From a virus: 64,000 bases of DNA. The stretch spans positions 1 to 64,000 of IMG/VR virus record IMGVR_UViG_3300042260_000483; one strand, given 5' to 3'. Under the pieces are notes generated by a model. It did not search any database and was not told the DNA's origin. It saw only the letters and a program-made list of their open reading frames with translations. Below are positions 1 through 7,184 of the stretch, in pieces (the stretch's first letter is position 1; every line of letters begins with the position of its first letter). Both the position numbers and the translations under genes were made by a program.

Positions 1-131
1 CATATTTCCAAATATATCGATATGATTTTTATCCCCCAATTGGACCCGCCAAAAGACTTTATTTTTTCGTTAGTCGCTTAACTTTATTTTTTGACTAGGT
101 CTTTTGATAGTGGGTATGGCTTTTTCCCATC

Positions 132-458
132 TCAACTCTTATTATATATCTTAGGGTCTACATATTCAATTTCTCTAATCAAATTTGCACTTCGATAGTT
201 ACCCTTATTAAGAATATACAACTTCCGTAAGCAGTTTAAAACCATAGCATCTTCACCATTATAACTACGTTTAAGTTTGACATTGATTAGATACCCAATA
301 ATATCAGTTGTAGTGTTATTAACAACAACTTTTTTTGTTTTATAATCGATAACTTCGAAACGACTTCCCGGTGTATATACTTGCACATTCTTTAACCAAA
401 TAATAATCCGTTCGATTCCCTCGATGTGTCTTTGGGTGAAAAACAATGTCTTACTCAT
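132..458 (-). CDS. small paralogous phage protein, copy 1 of 7
   Basis: Function unknown; 108 residues. It belongs to a tandem family of seven diverged proteins filling the first 2.6 kb. Shared features are an N-terminal helix of the form F/LTxxxxxGIxxMxxWh (here FTQRHIEGIERIIIWLKN) and a C-terminal helix hLNxhRxhYxxNK (here MVLNCLRKLYILNKGN). The middle is variable. It is last in the array in transcription order. Membership rests on motif order and position, because overall identity is low. No catalytic motif, signal peptide or membrane segment is visible. Confidence 0.75.
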   Translation of the reverse strand: MSKTLFFTQRHIEGIERIIIWLKNVQVYTPGSRFEVIDYKTKKVVVNNTTTDIIGYLINVKLKRSYNGEDAMVLNCLRKLYILNKGNYRSANLIREIEYVDPKIYNKS

Positions 459-476
459 TTTATAGTTTATTTAAGT

Positions 477-812
477 TTACCAACTCATCGAAGAACTCGA
501 TGGCATTCTCATTACGGGTGATGGAATTTCCCAAACAAAGCCCATCTCATTCATTCCTCTATCTTTATTCCGTTGGTAGAATTCTCTTAGAGTATTGAGG
601 ATAGTTTGGGTTTCATCGGAGTATCCATCGTTGCGAAGATGAACTTCTAACCAACTTACTAATCTTTGTGGGTTAGTATGGAGAACGCCATGACAGATAA
701 ATTGTTTATTTGGAAAATAGAGTGCAACCTCTTCCATCCAAGTTAACATCACCATCATACCGGCTTTTTGTTCGGGAGTAAATTTATACATCAGATACAT
801 CAGTTTATTCAT
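477..812 (-). CDS. small paralogous phage protein, copy 2 of 7
   Basis: Function unknown, about 111 residues. I chose the ATG at 812 (MNKLMYLMYKFTPEQ) over an upstream GTG at 824. It shows the family pattern clearly: FTPEQKAGMMVMLTWM near the N-terminus and TILNTLREFYQRNKDRG near the C-terminus, preceded by an acidic YSDETQ turn. It lies 18 bp from copy 1 and is probably co-transcribed with it. No enzyme motif is visible. Confidence 0.75.
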   Translation of the reverse strand: MNKLMYLMYKFTPEQKAGMMVMLTWMEEVALYFPNKQFICHGVLHTNPQRLVSWLEVHLRNDGYSDETQTILNTLREFYQRNKDRGMNEMGFVWEIPSPVMRMPSSSSMSW

Positions 813-840
813 TTTCGGTAACACCAGTTATAGGTTTGAC

Positions 841-1146
841 TCATAGTTTAGTAATAAGAGAATCCATAGTCGTACTAAAACCTTTATTCTTATTATATAA
901 CTCCCTATACCTATTCAACATATCCCTATCCTTTTCTAATTCCCTATTACTAACTCCCATATTATACTTAGTAATCATACTATTGATATTGTTAATAATA
1001 CTAATAGTAGTAAGAGCATAATACCCTTCTCCCACCACCCATCGAATAGGGTTATCCTTATCTTCTAGAAGGAATATAGTTTCAAACCCAAACCTCATCC
1101 TCTCCATATACTTAATCCTATCCCGTACACTTAGTCCAGTATTCAT
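841..1146 (-). CDS. small paralogous phage protein, copy 3 of 7
   Basis: Function unknown, 101 residues. It is the most diverged full-length family member. The N-terminal helix is degenerate (LSVRDRIKYMERMRFGF) but the C-terminal signature remains (KDRDMLNRYRELYNKNKGF). The central part is rich in Ile, Asn and Ser. A plus-strand reading frame over the same bases is hydrophobic and repetitive and I treat it as a shadow. Confidence 0.7.
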   Translation of the reverse strand: MNTGLSVRDRIKYMERMRFGFETIFLLEDKDNPIRWVVGEGYYALTTISIINNINSMITKYNMGVSNRELEKDRDMLNRYRELYNKNKGFSTTMDSLITKL

Positions 1147-1151
1147 AGTTT

Positions 1152-1331
1152 CTAATCATTTAAACAATCTAACATATCCCTATATGCAAGAGAGCACTCG
1201 TGGGACTCTGAACCACCCTCCTCTATCTCATCTAATGCTAGTTGATAGTATCCACGTATCTCATCACTCTTTGCTGGGTATTGGTCAATAAGTCTCAATG
1301 CCTCCGTTCTCAATTCTTTTAACCCATTCAT
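1152..1331 (-). CDS. small acidic hypothetical protein inside the paralog array
   Basis: A 59-residue frame starting MNGLKELRTEALRLIDQYP and ending in MLDCLND. The body has a charged helix (SDEIRGYYQLALDEIEEGG). Its ATG overlaps the stop of the upstream gene as ATGA (1328-1331), which supports translation by coupling. It does not show the two-helix signature of the surrounding paralogs, so it is probably an unrelated insertion in the array. No function recognised. Confidence 0.6.
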   Translation of the reverse strand: MNGLKELRTEALRLIDQYPAKSDEIRGYYQLALDEIEEGGSESHECSLAYRDMLDCLND

Positions 1332-1588
1332 ATTTTATCGTTTAATTTTACTTTCCACTTATTGTATTCTCTCCATTGTCTCTTTGCTTCTTCATCCTCA
1401 TTGAATCTATTTCGAATAAAGTTAAGAAGTGCTCCAGTTCCACCATCGTAAAACCCGGTCGTATAACTCCAATCTAACTTTTGATGATTTGCCGGTGCAC
1501 TAATGTGGATGTTTAACCACTCCCAATACTCCTTAATAATCCAACGTAACCATTCTCTTTGTGTTGGGGTCAATGTCTTATTCTTCAT
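1328..1588 (-). CDS. small paralogous phage protein, copy 4 of 7
   Basis: Function unknown, 86 residues. The N-terminal helix of the family is very clear (LTPTQREWLRWIIKEYWEWL). The C-terminal helix keeps the acidic turn and aromatic spacing (NEDEEAKRQWREYNKWK) but has lost the LN-x-hR core. Its stop overlaps the start of the 59-residue gene at 1331 (ATGA). Confidence 0.7.
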   Translation of the reverse strand: MKNKTLTPTQREWLRWIIKEYWEWLNIHISAPANHQKLDWSYTTGFYDGGTGALLNFIRNRFNEDEEAKRQWREYNKWKVKLNDKI

Positions 1589-1625
1589 ATCCCTAATATA
1601 CTAAATAATTTTTGAATATCCTAAT

Positions 1626-1901
1626 TTATTTTAAAATAAGTTGCAACGGAAACAGATTTAGATTATCCTTATTGATTAGATATAATTGTCGTATCTCATT
1701 AAGTGCATCCTTATCTTCTTCTACCCAACCATATTGATACATCCTATCCATATACGCAACCAAATCATCATTGTAGATATTACCCAATGAAGGAGTAGTC
1801 CATCGAATATAAACTTCTTGAGTATTAAACCAACTCCGCATCTGATTTAATCCTCTTCTTTGTTTTAACCTTAATCTACCTACATTTACATCCGTATCCA
1901 T
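1626..1901 (-). CDS. small paralogous phage protein, copy 5 of 7
   Basis: Function unknown, 91 residues. Family signature: LKQRRGLNQMRSWFNTQEVY near the start and EEDKDALNEIRQLYLINKDN near the end. The C-terminal half closely parallels copies 2 and 7. The single base between its start and the stop of copy 6 indicates one transcript. Confidence 0.75.
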   Translation of the reverse strand: MDTDVNVGRLRLKQRRGLNQMRSWFNTQEVYIRWTTPSLGNIYNDDLVAYMDRMYQYGWVEEDKDALNEIRQLYLINKDNLNLFPLQLILK

Positions 1902-1902
1902 A

Positions 1903-2181
1903 CTATTTGATATTTAATCCTCTTTTCTCATTATACATCCATTCCTTATACAATCCTACTATATCATTAAGGATTCCGCTCTCATTCGCCTTATCATAAT
2001 CTTCATGTATCCATATCCACTTCAATTCCTCTTTAGTTGTCTTATTAAAGTTACACCAATCTAAGAATCTCCTTCCATCTATATTCGTAAAGACCCAATC
2101 CAACCATTCCATTTGTTTAGGATGTAATGGCACCACCATAGGAATATTCATCTTTATCATCAATCCGTTCCTTTCTCTCAT
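1903..2181 (-). CDS. small paralogous phage protein, copy 6 of 7
   Basis: Function unknown, 92 residues. Signature LHPKQMEWLDWVFTNIDG and NESGILNDIVGLYKEW. Several in-frame ATGs exist (MRERNGLMIKMNIPM), and the true start could be up to 14 codons downstream. It is tryptophan-rich like copies 4 and 5. Member of the tandem array. Confidence 0.72.
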   Translation of the reverse strand: MRERNGLMIKMNIPMVVPLHPKQMEWLDWVFTNIDGRRFLDWCNFNKTTKEELKWIWIHEDYDKANESGILNDIVGLYKEWMYNEKRGLNIK

Positions 2182-2210
2182 AGTAATTTAAAAAAATAAT
2201 TTATAACCCG

Positions 2211-2618
2211 TCACTCTATACCCGGATATTTCCTTTTATACTCCATACGTTCTATATAACACTTTCGAATCCCATTGAGTATTCCTTTACCACCCTCTCC
2301 ATACATACCCTCATTGAAGTACCTTTCTAAATGATGGAAAATCTTACTCCCACTCATACTCATCCATTCGTCTTCTCCATTGGAGAATTTCCCTATACAC
2401 ACCTTAAACATCCAACCTTCCCACTTATGAGATTTGAAAAAGGCCATCATAGTTTTAATTCCTTCCTTATGTTCTTTGGTTAGTTGATTCCACCCAAAAT
2501 CTGATGGTGTGATAAGTCCTTGCATAAATCTTCTATTCGATTGGTTCATTCCATTCATTTGGTTCAATGCTAGATTAGCATTATCAATACTCATTTGTCT
2601 TAATTCATATGAATCCAT
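2211..2618 (-). CDS. small paralogous phage protein, copy 7 of 7 (longest, first transcribed)
   Basis: Function unknown, 135 residues. It carries a roughly 40-residue N-terminal extension rich in Asn, Gln and Met before the family signature (LTKEHKEGIKTMMAFFKSH; GKGILNGIRKCYIERMEY). As the first gene of the array in transcription order, it follows a 195-bp gap. Repeated duplication with fast divergence is typical of phage genes under host-driven selection, but no molecular role can be read from the sequence. Confidence 0.72.
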   Translation of the reverse strand: MDSYELRQMSIDNANLALNQMNGMNQSNRRFMQGLITPSDFGWNQLTKEHKEGIKTMMAFFKSHKWEGWMFKVCIGKFSNGEDEWMSMSGSKIFHHLERYFNEGMYGEGGKGILNGIRKCYIERMEYKRKYPGIE

Positions 2619-2780
2619 ACACTAACTATTTAATTGACTCATTTACTTATTTGATATATCATATCCCCATAGGGGGTAACCAGCCTGTCTTTTCCTAGGG
2701 AGAAAAAAGCTAGCCAGCACAAATAAACGTATCCGTGCCTCCCCGCCCCACAATCCTTTTTAGCCATTTACAAGAAACTC

Positions 2781-2807
2781 GAAGGGTGGCTAGGGCATCC
2801 ACCCTTC
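2781..2807. promoter_or_regulatory. strong hairpin between genes
   Basis: Perfect 9-bp stem: gaagggtgg at 2781-2789 pairs with ccacccttc at 2799-2807 around a 9-nt loop. It lies just past the stop of the 2814-3080 gene and before the seven-paralog array. No long U-run follows on the minus strand, so it may be a weak terminator, an RNA processing site or a transcript-stabilising 3' end. Confidence 0.45.
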
Positions 2808-2813
2808 TGGTCT

Positions 2814-3080
2814 TTACTCTTCGATGAAATCTAAAGGTTCTTCAGTATCTAACCCTAACTCGATTAGTTCTTCTCTCACCTTCTTACTACCTCTACCGAT
2901 TAACCCTTCTGCTTCCCATGTATCTATTGCGATAATTGCGTGGGATTGTGTCACATACTTACGGGTATGGAATATCTCCTTCACCTTTGGGGTTTTAGTG
3001 ATAGTTACCATCTCTGGGAATTTCTCTGTGGGTGTAGGAGTGATAATGCAATTTCTGTGTTTTATTTCTGTCTTATTCAT
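2814..3080 (-). CDS. hypothetical protein, 88 aa
   Basis: Not recognised. It is a soluble, charged protein with a basic N-terminal half and an acidic C-terminus (LGLDTEEPLDFIEE). The segment AIIAIDTWEAEGLIGRGSKKVREEL looks helical. A plus-strand frame over the same bases is very serine-rich and hydrophobic and is judged a shadow. Confidence 0.65.
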   Translation of the reverse strand: MNKTEIKHRNCIITPTPTEKFPEMVTITKTPKVKEIFHTRKYVTQSHAIIAIDTWEAEGLIGRGSKKVREELIELGLDTEEPLDFIEE

Positions 3081-3114
3081 ATTCTGTTATATTGAGCTGT
3101 TATTAGTATTAGTG

Positions 3115-3705
3115 TTACGCAAGACCTAAGTAAGGTAATGCTTTAGAGATGTTGTTATCAGATACCTTATAAGATTTAACTCTCTTAATAGACTCTTCTA
3201 AGGAAAGAGGTCCCCATACATACTCACCGGCCATCATTCCTCGTATCATACGGATTACATCACCATAAGAACCGAAAGAAGGTTTGTTATTTACATGAAC
3301 GTATTTCACACCAGCTTCAATCTCTGTTCCTTTCTCACTCTTCAACCCACTATTATCGTAGTATTCAAAAGTCTCTTCCATTCCGTTGTATCTACCATAC
3401 TCAAATGAATCAGCGAAACGAGCGATATCTTTGTAGATACTACTCTCAACTTCAGAACCATCTACGTTACTCACATAGACATCTAAGGAGTTACCATTAG
3501 CGAAAGAAGAAGATGATACCGAACATACTACCTTTGGATATTTGGCTTTTACGAATTGTTTAACCAATGAACCTGCGATAGGACCATTTGCGTAGACCTT
3601 AGGAGTAGAAGGCTTACCCCAATAATCAGTAGTTCTTAAAGCCTCAGCTTTGATTTCAAACTTAATACCTTCGATGATTAACGCGATTTTCTTAGAATTT
3701 TTCAT
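3115..3705 (-). CDS. LPD29-like large-polyvalent-protein-associated domain protein
   Basis: 196 residues. The block IAGSLVKQFVKAKYPKVVCSVSSSSFANGNSLDVYV, then an acidic VDGSEVES step and FEYGRYNGMEE, resembles LPD29. That domain normally sits in very large phage or mobile-element polyproteins. Here it stands alone with a C-terminal helical extension. The role is unknown. It has its own promoter at 3742-3773. Confidence 0.6.
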   Translation of the reverse strand: MKNSKKIALIIEGIKFEIKAEALRTTDYWGKPSTPKVYANGPIAGSLVKQFVKAKYPKVVCSVSSSSFANGNSLDVYVSNVDGSEVESSIYKDIARFADSFEYGRYNGMEETFEYYDNSGLKSEKGTEIEAGVKYVHVNNKPSFGSYGDVIRMIRGMMAGEYVWGPLSLEESIKRVKSYKVSDNNISKALPYLGLA

Positions 3706-3741
3706 ATTGTTATCTTTTAATGTTTATCTCTTATTACTTAG

Positions 3742-3773
3742 CTAACATACGAAGAATATTTCACATATCCAAA
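3742..3773 (-). promoter_or_regulatory. class A promoter (TTTGG / TATGTTAG, GAGATA leader)
   Basis: On the minus strand TTTGG (3769-3773) is followed 19 nt later by TATGTTAG (3742-3749). The leader AAGTAATAAGAGATAAAC then leads into the 3705 start. At least ten near-identical units occur in the window. The layout matches Bacteroidota -33/-7 promoters with one change in the -7 box (TTTG to TTAG). Confidence 0.7.
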
Positions 3774-3795
3774 TATTTAGCCATTTATTTTTCAA

Positions 3796-4017
3796 TTATT
3801 TTAAGCCCCAATATCCTACCATCTTCTCCCACTCCATATGTGTGGCGAATACTGCGAAGTAGTTCTTACCTAAACTCTTAGCATACTTACCTGCAACACC
3901 TGCATCCTTAAATGGTAATGTATCGATTAAGTTGGTTTCTCTGTTGATAATGTTAATATCACCTTGACAGATGAAATAATGGGGATTCTCGCGGTTACTT
4001 AATAGTGTAGTATTCAT
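3796..4017 (-). CDS. hypothetical protein, 73 aa
   Basis: Not recognised. The sequence MNTTLLSNRENPHYFICQGDINIINRE... looks like a small mixed alpha/beta domain, ending in aromatic residues (MEWEKMVGYWGLK). It is preceded by its own class A promoter, so it is probably made at the same stage as its neighbours at 3115 and 4090. Confidence 0.65.
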   Translation of the reverse strand: MNTTLLSNRENPHYFICQGDINIINRETNLIDTLPFKDAGVAGKYAKSLGKNYFAVFATHMEWEKMVGYWGLK

Positions 4018-4040
4018 ATCTCTTATCTCTTATTACAAAG

Positions 4041-4072
4041 CTAACATACAACATTTTTCTGATATATCCTAA
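4041..4072 (-). promoter_or_regulatory. class A promoter upstream of 3796-4017
   Basis: Minus strand: TTAGG (4068-4072), 19 nt, then TATGTTAG (4041-4048), then a leader with GTAATAAGAGATAAGAGATATG. The GAGATA element is present twice, directly before the start codon at 4017. Confidence 0.65.
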
Positions 4073-4089
4073 TCTTTTATCAATTATTT

Positions 4090-4329
4090 TTAATAAAAGA
4101 ATGCGTTCCATATACGATATACAGGAGCTTTATATCTAGTTCCTACCTTATCCTCATTTAGAGAACCCATAGTTTTCATAGATACATAAGGAGATTCAAC
4201 CACCTCCATTGTGCAATCACCAGTTAACTCGTTGATACTCACTAACTTAGCACGTAGGGTTGGGGAGAAGTTCTCTGAAGTAACCTCACCAATCATTGTC
4301 ATCAATTCACTCATCTTATTATTACTCAT
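4090..4329 (-). CDS. hypothetical protein, 79 aa
   Basis: Not recognised. The protein starts MSNNKMSELMTMIGEVTSENF and continues with a beta-rich half (RAKLVSINELTGDCTMEVVE), possibly a small barrel. It ends FFY. It lies 5 bp after the stop-proximal start of the 4335-4514 gene and is likely co-transcribed from the promoter at 4537. Confidence 0.6.
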   Translation of the reverse strand: MSNNKMSELMTMIGEVTSENFSPTLRAKLVSINELTGDCTMEVVESPYVSMKTMGSLNEDKVGTRYKAPVYRIWNAFFY

Positions 4330-4334
4330 ATTTC

Positions 4335-4514
4335 TTATAGTTTAATACCTGTTCCTAATTCAATATCTTTTAACACTTCGTATATACGTTCTGAACCACT
4401 CTTACCACTATCGAAGATTTTACCATCAAATCGTTCGAACATCAGTAACTCCTGAATTTGTTCATCGTATCTCTCATCTAATAAAATCGGGTTAATCTCT
4501 AATTCGTTTATCAT
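4335..4514 (-). CDS. hypothetical protein, 59 aa
   Basis: I place the start at the ATG at 4514 (MINELEINPILLDERYDEQ). The frame extends upstream, but that part contains the class A promoter at 4537-4568 and its leader. The product is a short acidic protein. No family recognised. Confidence 0.6.
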   Translation of the reverse strand: MINELEINPILLDERYDEQIQELLMFERFDGKIFDSGKSGSERIYEVLKDIELGTGIKL

Positions 4515-4536
4515 ATCGTTATCTCTTATTACAAAG

Positions 4537-4568
4537 CTAACATACAACATTATTTCCACATATCCAAA
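4537..4568 (-). promoter_or_regulatory. class A promoter upstream of 4335-4514
   Basis: TTTGG (4564-4568) and TATGTTAG (4537-4544) on the minus strand with 19-nt spacing, followed by TAATAAGAGATAACGATATG that leads directly into the start codon. It decides the start of the downstream gene. Confidence 0.7.
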
Positions 4569-4602
4569 TAAAAAGTCATTTATTTTTCAATTATTTTTAG
4601 GC

Positions 4603-4640
4603 AAAAAATAACCCACTACGGAGACCAATTTGTAGTGGGT
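4603..4640 (-). terminator. intrinsic terminator
   Basis: Perfect 9-bp stem acccactac (4611-4619) / gtagtgggt (4632-4640). It is followed on the minus strand by a U-run (plus-strand aaaaaa at 4603-4608). It ends the transcript of the 4765-4962 gene. The 124 nt between that gene and the stem hold no frame but contain self-complementary gagacc/ggtctc segments, so a structured 3' RNA is possible. Confidence 0.75.
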
Positions 4641-4764
4641 GGTTCAGAGATGAACTCTTGGAATAGGAGAGAGAGTATGAGGTCTCAACTCGAGATGCAC
4701 GTTCCCCAACGCAACATTCGATTTCTTTAAAGACTAGAGGATATCTCAATCATCTTTGTTTATA

Positions 4765-4962
4765 TTAATAAGCCATTAACCATTGTCCGAATTTCTTCCA
4801 ATTCACACCTAATAAGGATCCAACTCCTAATGTTAGTGCAATGATTACACAACCCATTTCGTTCCAATCACTTGCGAACATATGTGTGTATTTTCCCGTA
4901 CCTATCTGGGCAACAATAAAGAACCAAAACCCAGAGAATAATAATAGTTGATAATTTTTCAT
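4765..4962 (-). CDS. small membrane protein, 65 aa
   Basis: Two predicted transmembrane helices: YQLLLFSGFWFFIVAQIG near the N-terminus and MGCVIIALTLGVGSLLGV in the second half, joined by a polar loop. The C-terminus is basic and aromatic (WKKFGQWLMAY). The size fits a small inner-membrane protein such as a holin-like or superinfection protein, but no family is recognised. It has its own class A promoter and a terminator behind it. Confidence 0.65.
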   Translation of the reverse strand: MKNYQLLLFSGFWFFIVAQIGTGKYTHMFASDWNEMGCVIIALTLGVGSLLGVNWKKFGQWLMAY

Positions 4963-4988
4963 ATTTTATATCTTTAAATCTTATAAAG

Positions 4989-5020
4989 CTAATATACAAC
5001 CTTTTTCTGATATATCCAAA
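4989..5020 (-). promoter_or_regulatory. class A promoter upstream of 4765-4962
   Basis: Minus strand: TTTGG (5016-5020), then ATATATCAGAAAAAGGTTG, then TATATTAG (4989-4996). The leader is TTTATAAGATTTAAAGATAT, a variant of the GAGATA leader. It overlaps the end of the upstream gene (5028). Confidence 0.7.
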
Positions 5021-5027
5021 TATTTTA

Positions 5028-5342
5028 TCATTTATTTTTCCAAAGAGAATTTTCAACCCTTCGTGCGTGAACTTCCAAAGGATGATGCTCATACTTGTAT
5101 ATCTTATCCAACTTCCTATACTGACTATACTTCTGTTGTGCATGAGTCCATTCGTGTGCTAACGTCCTATATAGAGTAGAAGTAGAATGTAACTGATTGA
5201 TATTCAAACGTATAGTTCCTTCCCAATCCCATTCTCCCAGCCATTTATCCTTCCTGTAACACAACTTAATCCGTTTACATCGGGATTTTCCCAACTTTCT
5301 TTCACACCACCTCATCATGGTATCGTGTTTTGGTATAAACAT
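5028..5342 (-). CDS. small HExxH zinc-metallopeptidase-like protein
   Basis: 104 residues. LYRTLAHEWTHAQQKY is a HExxH zinc site followed by Gln, as in SprT-like and related minimal metallopeptidase domains. A downstream acidic residue in EVHARRVEN could be the third ligand. The N-terminus is strongly basic. No signal peptide is seen, so it should act in the cytoplasm. It is one of five HExxH proteins in the window. A proteolytic role is inferred. Confidence 0.65.
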   Translation of the reverse strand: MFIPKHDTMMRWCERKLGKSRCKRIKLCYRKDKWLGEWDWEGTIRLNINQLHSTSTLYRTLAHEWTHAQQKYSQYRKLDKIYKYEHHPLEVHARRVENSLWKNK

Positions 5343-5359
5343 TCTGGAATTATTTAAAA

Positions 5360-5391
5360 CAAAGATACAAAATAATTTTCATTTTACCAAA
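5360..5391 (-). promoter_or_regulatory. class B promoter (canonical Bacteroidota -33/-7)
   Basis: Minus strand: TTTGG (5387-5391), 19 nt, TATCTTTG (5360-5367). This exactly matches the published Bacteroidota vegetative consensus TTTG / TAnnTTTG. It lies 18 nt from the start codon at 5342. Confidence 0.75.
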
Positions 5392-5413
5392 TTCTTTGAT
5401 AAAAAAACCTACT

Positions 5414-5661
5414 GACAATGTGTCATAAATTGGATCTACTGCACACTTGGACAAAACTTTTTTATTTCTGAATTGAAGAAGAAACTTCTCCCGCCCTACC
5501 ACCCTATAAAGATACGAAAAAAATTTCACAATTCCAAATAAAAGATATGACAATGTGTCCGATTGAGACGATTTGCAATTCATTCAAGGAATTCGTGCAT
5601 TCTTTGACAATAGTGCAATGGGTTAACAATTGTAAACATATAGGGGATATGACAATGTGTC
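5414..5661. repeat. three copies of GACAATGTGTC, an imperfect palindrome
   Basis: Identical 11-mers at 5414-5424, 5549-5559 and 5651-5661, each GACA-ATG-TGTC with complementary 4-bp arms. The last two also share a preceding atat. The spacing is 135 and 102 bp. They lie in a gene-poor region just upstream of the promoter at 5360, so they could be operator sites for a dimeric repressor or iterons of an origin. Confidence 0.55.
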
Positions 5662-6083
5662 ACACTCCACTCGAGAAAAAATATAGCAAGCGAAAGGACG
5701 TGCTTGAGGGCTCATTTTATTACGCTACCCTAACTACTCCCCATCTTATATAGGATGATTTATCATAATGAAATTTGATATATACCCCATATAGCAATTA
5801 GTATAAAGAGAGTGCCACCCCATAACTCCCTCGACGTGTTCTTTTAAGGGGTATTAGAGGTTAATTCGTATATAGTGTAATAATGTGATACGGATACAAT
5901 CTCAGCGGGTTTAAAACCACTATATGCAGGTCAGTTAAAACACTCTCTCGACTCCCCCAGTAGTGTGAGTCATGAGTATCTCGAGTGTATCGCTTTGAAG
6001 TGAAGGGTTGATACTCTTTTCTTTATACTATTCGTATTGAGTATATAGTGTGCATGTGTATAGGGAGAGTTATCATATAGACA

Positions 6084-6122
6084 TAAAAAAAGGGAGTTAT
6101 CCTTTATACTGGATATATCCCT
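6084..6122 (-). terminator. possible intrinsic terminator
   Basis: The plus strand reads a run of seven A followed by agggagttatcc ... ggatatatccct, which can fold into an imperfect stem of about 10 bp. On the minus strand it would be a stem followed by a U-run, ending transcripts that leave the 6580-6894 gene. The stem is imperfect, so confidence is low. Confidence 0.35.
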
Positions 6123-6579
6123 TATATAGTCTTATTGATGTTTATTCCCTATACCATTACTATCTATACTATTACTACTATCTGAGTCATTATCCCTTTT
6201 AGTGTTACGCAATTTGAATTTTAGAATGGAGTGTAACGAAATGGATTCATTCATTTTACGCAACTCCTACTCATCATACGCCTATGATTTTAAGATACTA
6301 TCAAAAAAATCTAGTTTTGACGACTTCGGCCGGACGATATCGACCATATCGAGATTAGTTATCTATAAGGGGAATATAGGGAATTATTAAGATTAAAAAG
6401 AAATTTAATCTATTGTGGGGAATTTGGGGATACTCTCGTTTAGTAGGTCACTCGTCCCGGCCTACGATAGTGGGGATTATATGGATAGAGGTGTGAATAA
6501 GACTAATAGGATTACTATTACTACTATACCTATTAGGATTACTTCTATTGTATCATTCTCATTCTGTTGGTTGTTCATT

Positions 6580-6894
6580 CTATACTACTTTCTTTTCGAA
6601 TTCATTTTTAGTATGCAAGGGTAGTCCGAAATTCGATGGGTCTTCGGTGAATACTCCTATTGTTATATAAGATTTACCACCAACTTCATCTACCAATGTT
6701 CCGATTAAGCCATATGGGTATTTGGTTGGATTTAAGTATGGATTATTCTTTGAATATTTAAGAGGGATATCGTTGTATATCCATCTTTGAATCCATTCTA
6801 TCGCATGGATGTCTTCGATTGAATTTACTTCATGTTCTGTCCAAAATTCTGGACCCATATCTACGAAATTGGGGAAACGTCTTTTTAATATCAT
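6580..6894 (-). CDS. hypothetical protein, 104 aa
   Basis: Not recognised. It is soluble, with an aromatic N-terminal half (VDMGPEFWTEHEVNSIEDIHAIEWIQRWIY) and a beta-rich second half (GGKSYITIGVFTEDP). It is last in an operon of short genes running from about 8.6 kb down to 6.6 kb. Confidence 0.6.
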   Translation of the reverse strand: MILKRRFPNFVDMGPEFWTEHEVNSIEDIHAIEWIQRWIYNDIPLKYSKNNPYLNPTKYPYGLIGTLVDEVGGKSYITIGVFTEDPSNFGLPLHTKNEFEKKVV

Positions 6895-6907
6895 AACCTG
6901 TTTAGTC

Positions 6908-7072
6908 TTATCTTCTATTTTCTAATCGTTTGTTAATACCTATCCAACTATCCCTTTTCTTTTCCTTTACATCCTCTTCATATTTTACGCGAGGTTTTAC
7001 AGGTTTGATTCTGGGTTTCTGAGGTCTTTCACTTTCATCCAATTTAGTAATATCATTTAGATTGATTTTCAT
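6908..7072 (-). CDS. basic hypothetical peptide, 54 aa
   Basis: MKINLNDITKLDESERPQKP, then a Lys/Arg/Pro-rich stretch (RIKPVKPRVKYEEDVKEKKR), ending NKRLENRR. The start overlaps the stop of the zinc-ribbon gene at 7069-7182 as ATGA, which supports it. Probably disordered; function unknown. Confidence 0.55.
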   Translation of the reverse strand: MKINLNDITKLDESERPQKPRIKPVKPRVKYEEDVKEKKRDSWIGINKRLENRR

Positions 7073-7182
7073 ACCGATGGTTGGCTTGATTCTATTTTAA
7101 CTTCATTACATTTTGCACAAATCCAATACACTCCACTTGATGTTTGAATTCTTCTCATTATTTCTCCACACTTACATATCAT
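7069..7182 (-). CDS. tiny zinc-ribbon protein, 37 aa
   Basis: MICKCGEIMRRIQTSSGVYWICAKCNEV contains Cys-x-Cys and Cys-x2-Cys knuckles about 17 residues apart, a minimal zinc ribbon. It is linked by ATGA overlap to the 6908-7072 gene. A role in binding nucleic acid or protein is plausible but not shown. Confidence 0.55.
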   Translation of the reverse strand: MICKCGEIMRRIQTSSGVYWICAKCNEVKIESSQPSV

Positions 7183-7184
7183 AT

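Larger units (their letters stand above)
5343..6579. other. gene-poor region, about 1.2 kb
   Basis: I find no convincing gene here. The short frames on either strand have poor composition and overlap the promoter at 5360 or the repeats. The stretch holds the GACAATGTGTC repeats, repeated gagtat/atactc segments at 5970-6050 and a hairpin at about 6092-6122. It also has a 12-mer agtgttacgcaa at 6201-6212 that recurs at 3111-3122. It is the longest non-coding stretch in the window and a candidate regulatory or replication region. Confidence 0.5.

Noticed and set aside
4641-4764. tRNA gene in the gap before the 4603 terminator
   Set aside because: Some complementary segments exist but no acceptor, anticodon and T-arm set could be folded by eye.
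4868-5143. Minus-strand frame overlapping the 4765 and 5028 genes
   Set aside because: It covers a promoter and parts of two better-supported genes in another frame.
5350-5583. Minus-strand frame upstream of the HEWTH gene
   Set aside because: It contains the canonical promoter at 5360-5391 and the first repeats, so the stretch is regulatory.
5547-5753. Plus-strand reading frame over the GACAATGTGTC repeats
   Set aside because: Starts inside a repeat, has poor composition and no signals, and would be the only plus-strand gene in the window.
6202-6624. Two short plus-strand frames
   Set aside because: Low-quality composition (serine-, isoleucine- and threonine-rich runs), no start signals, opposite to all neighbours.
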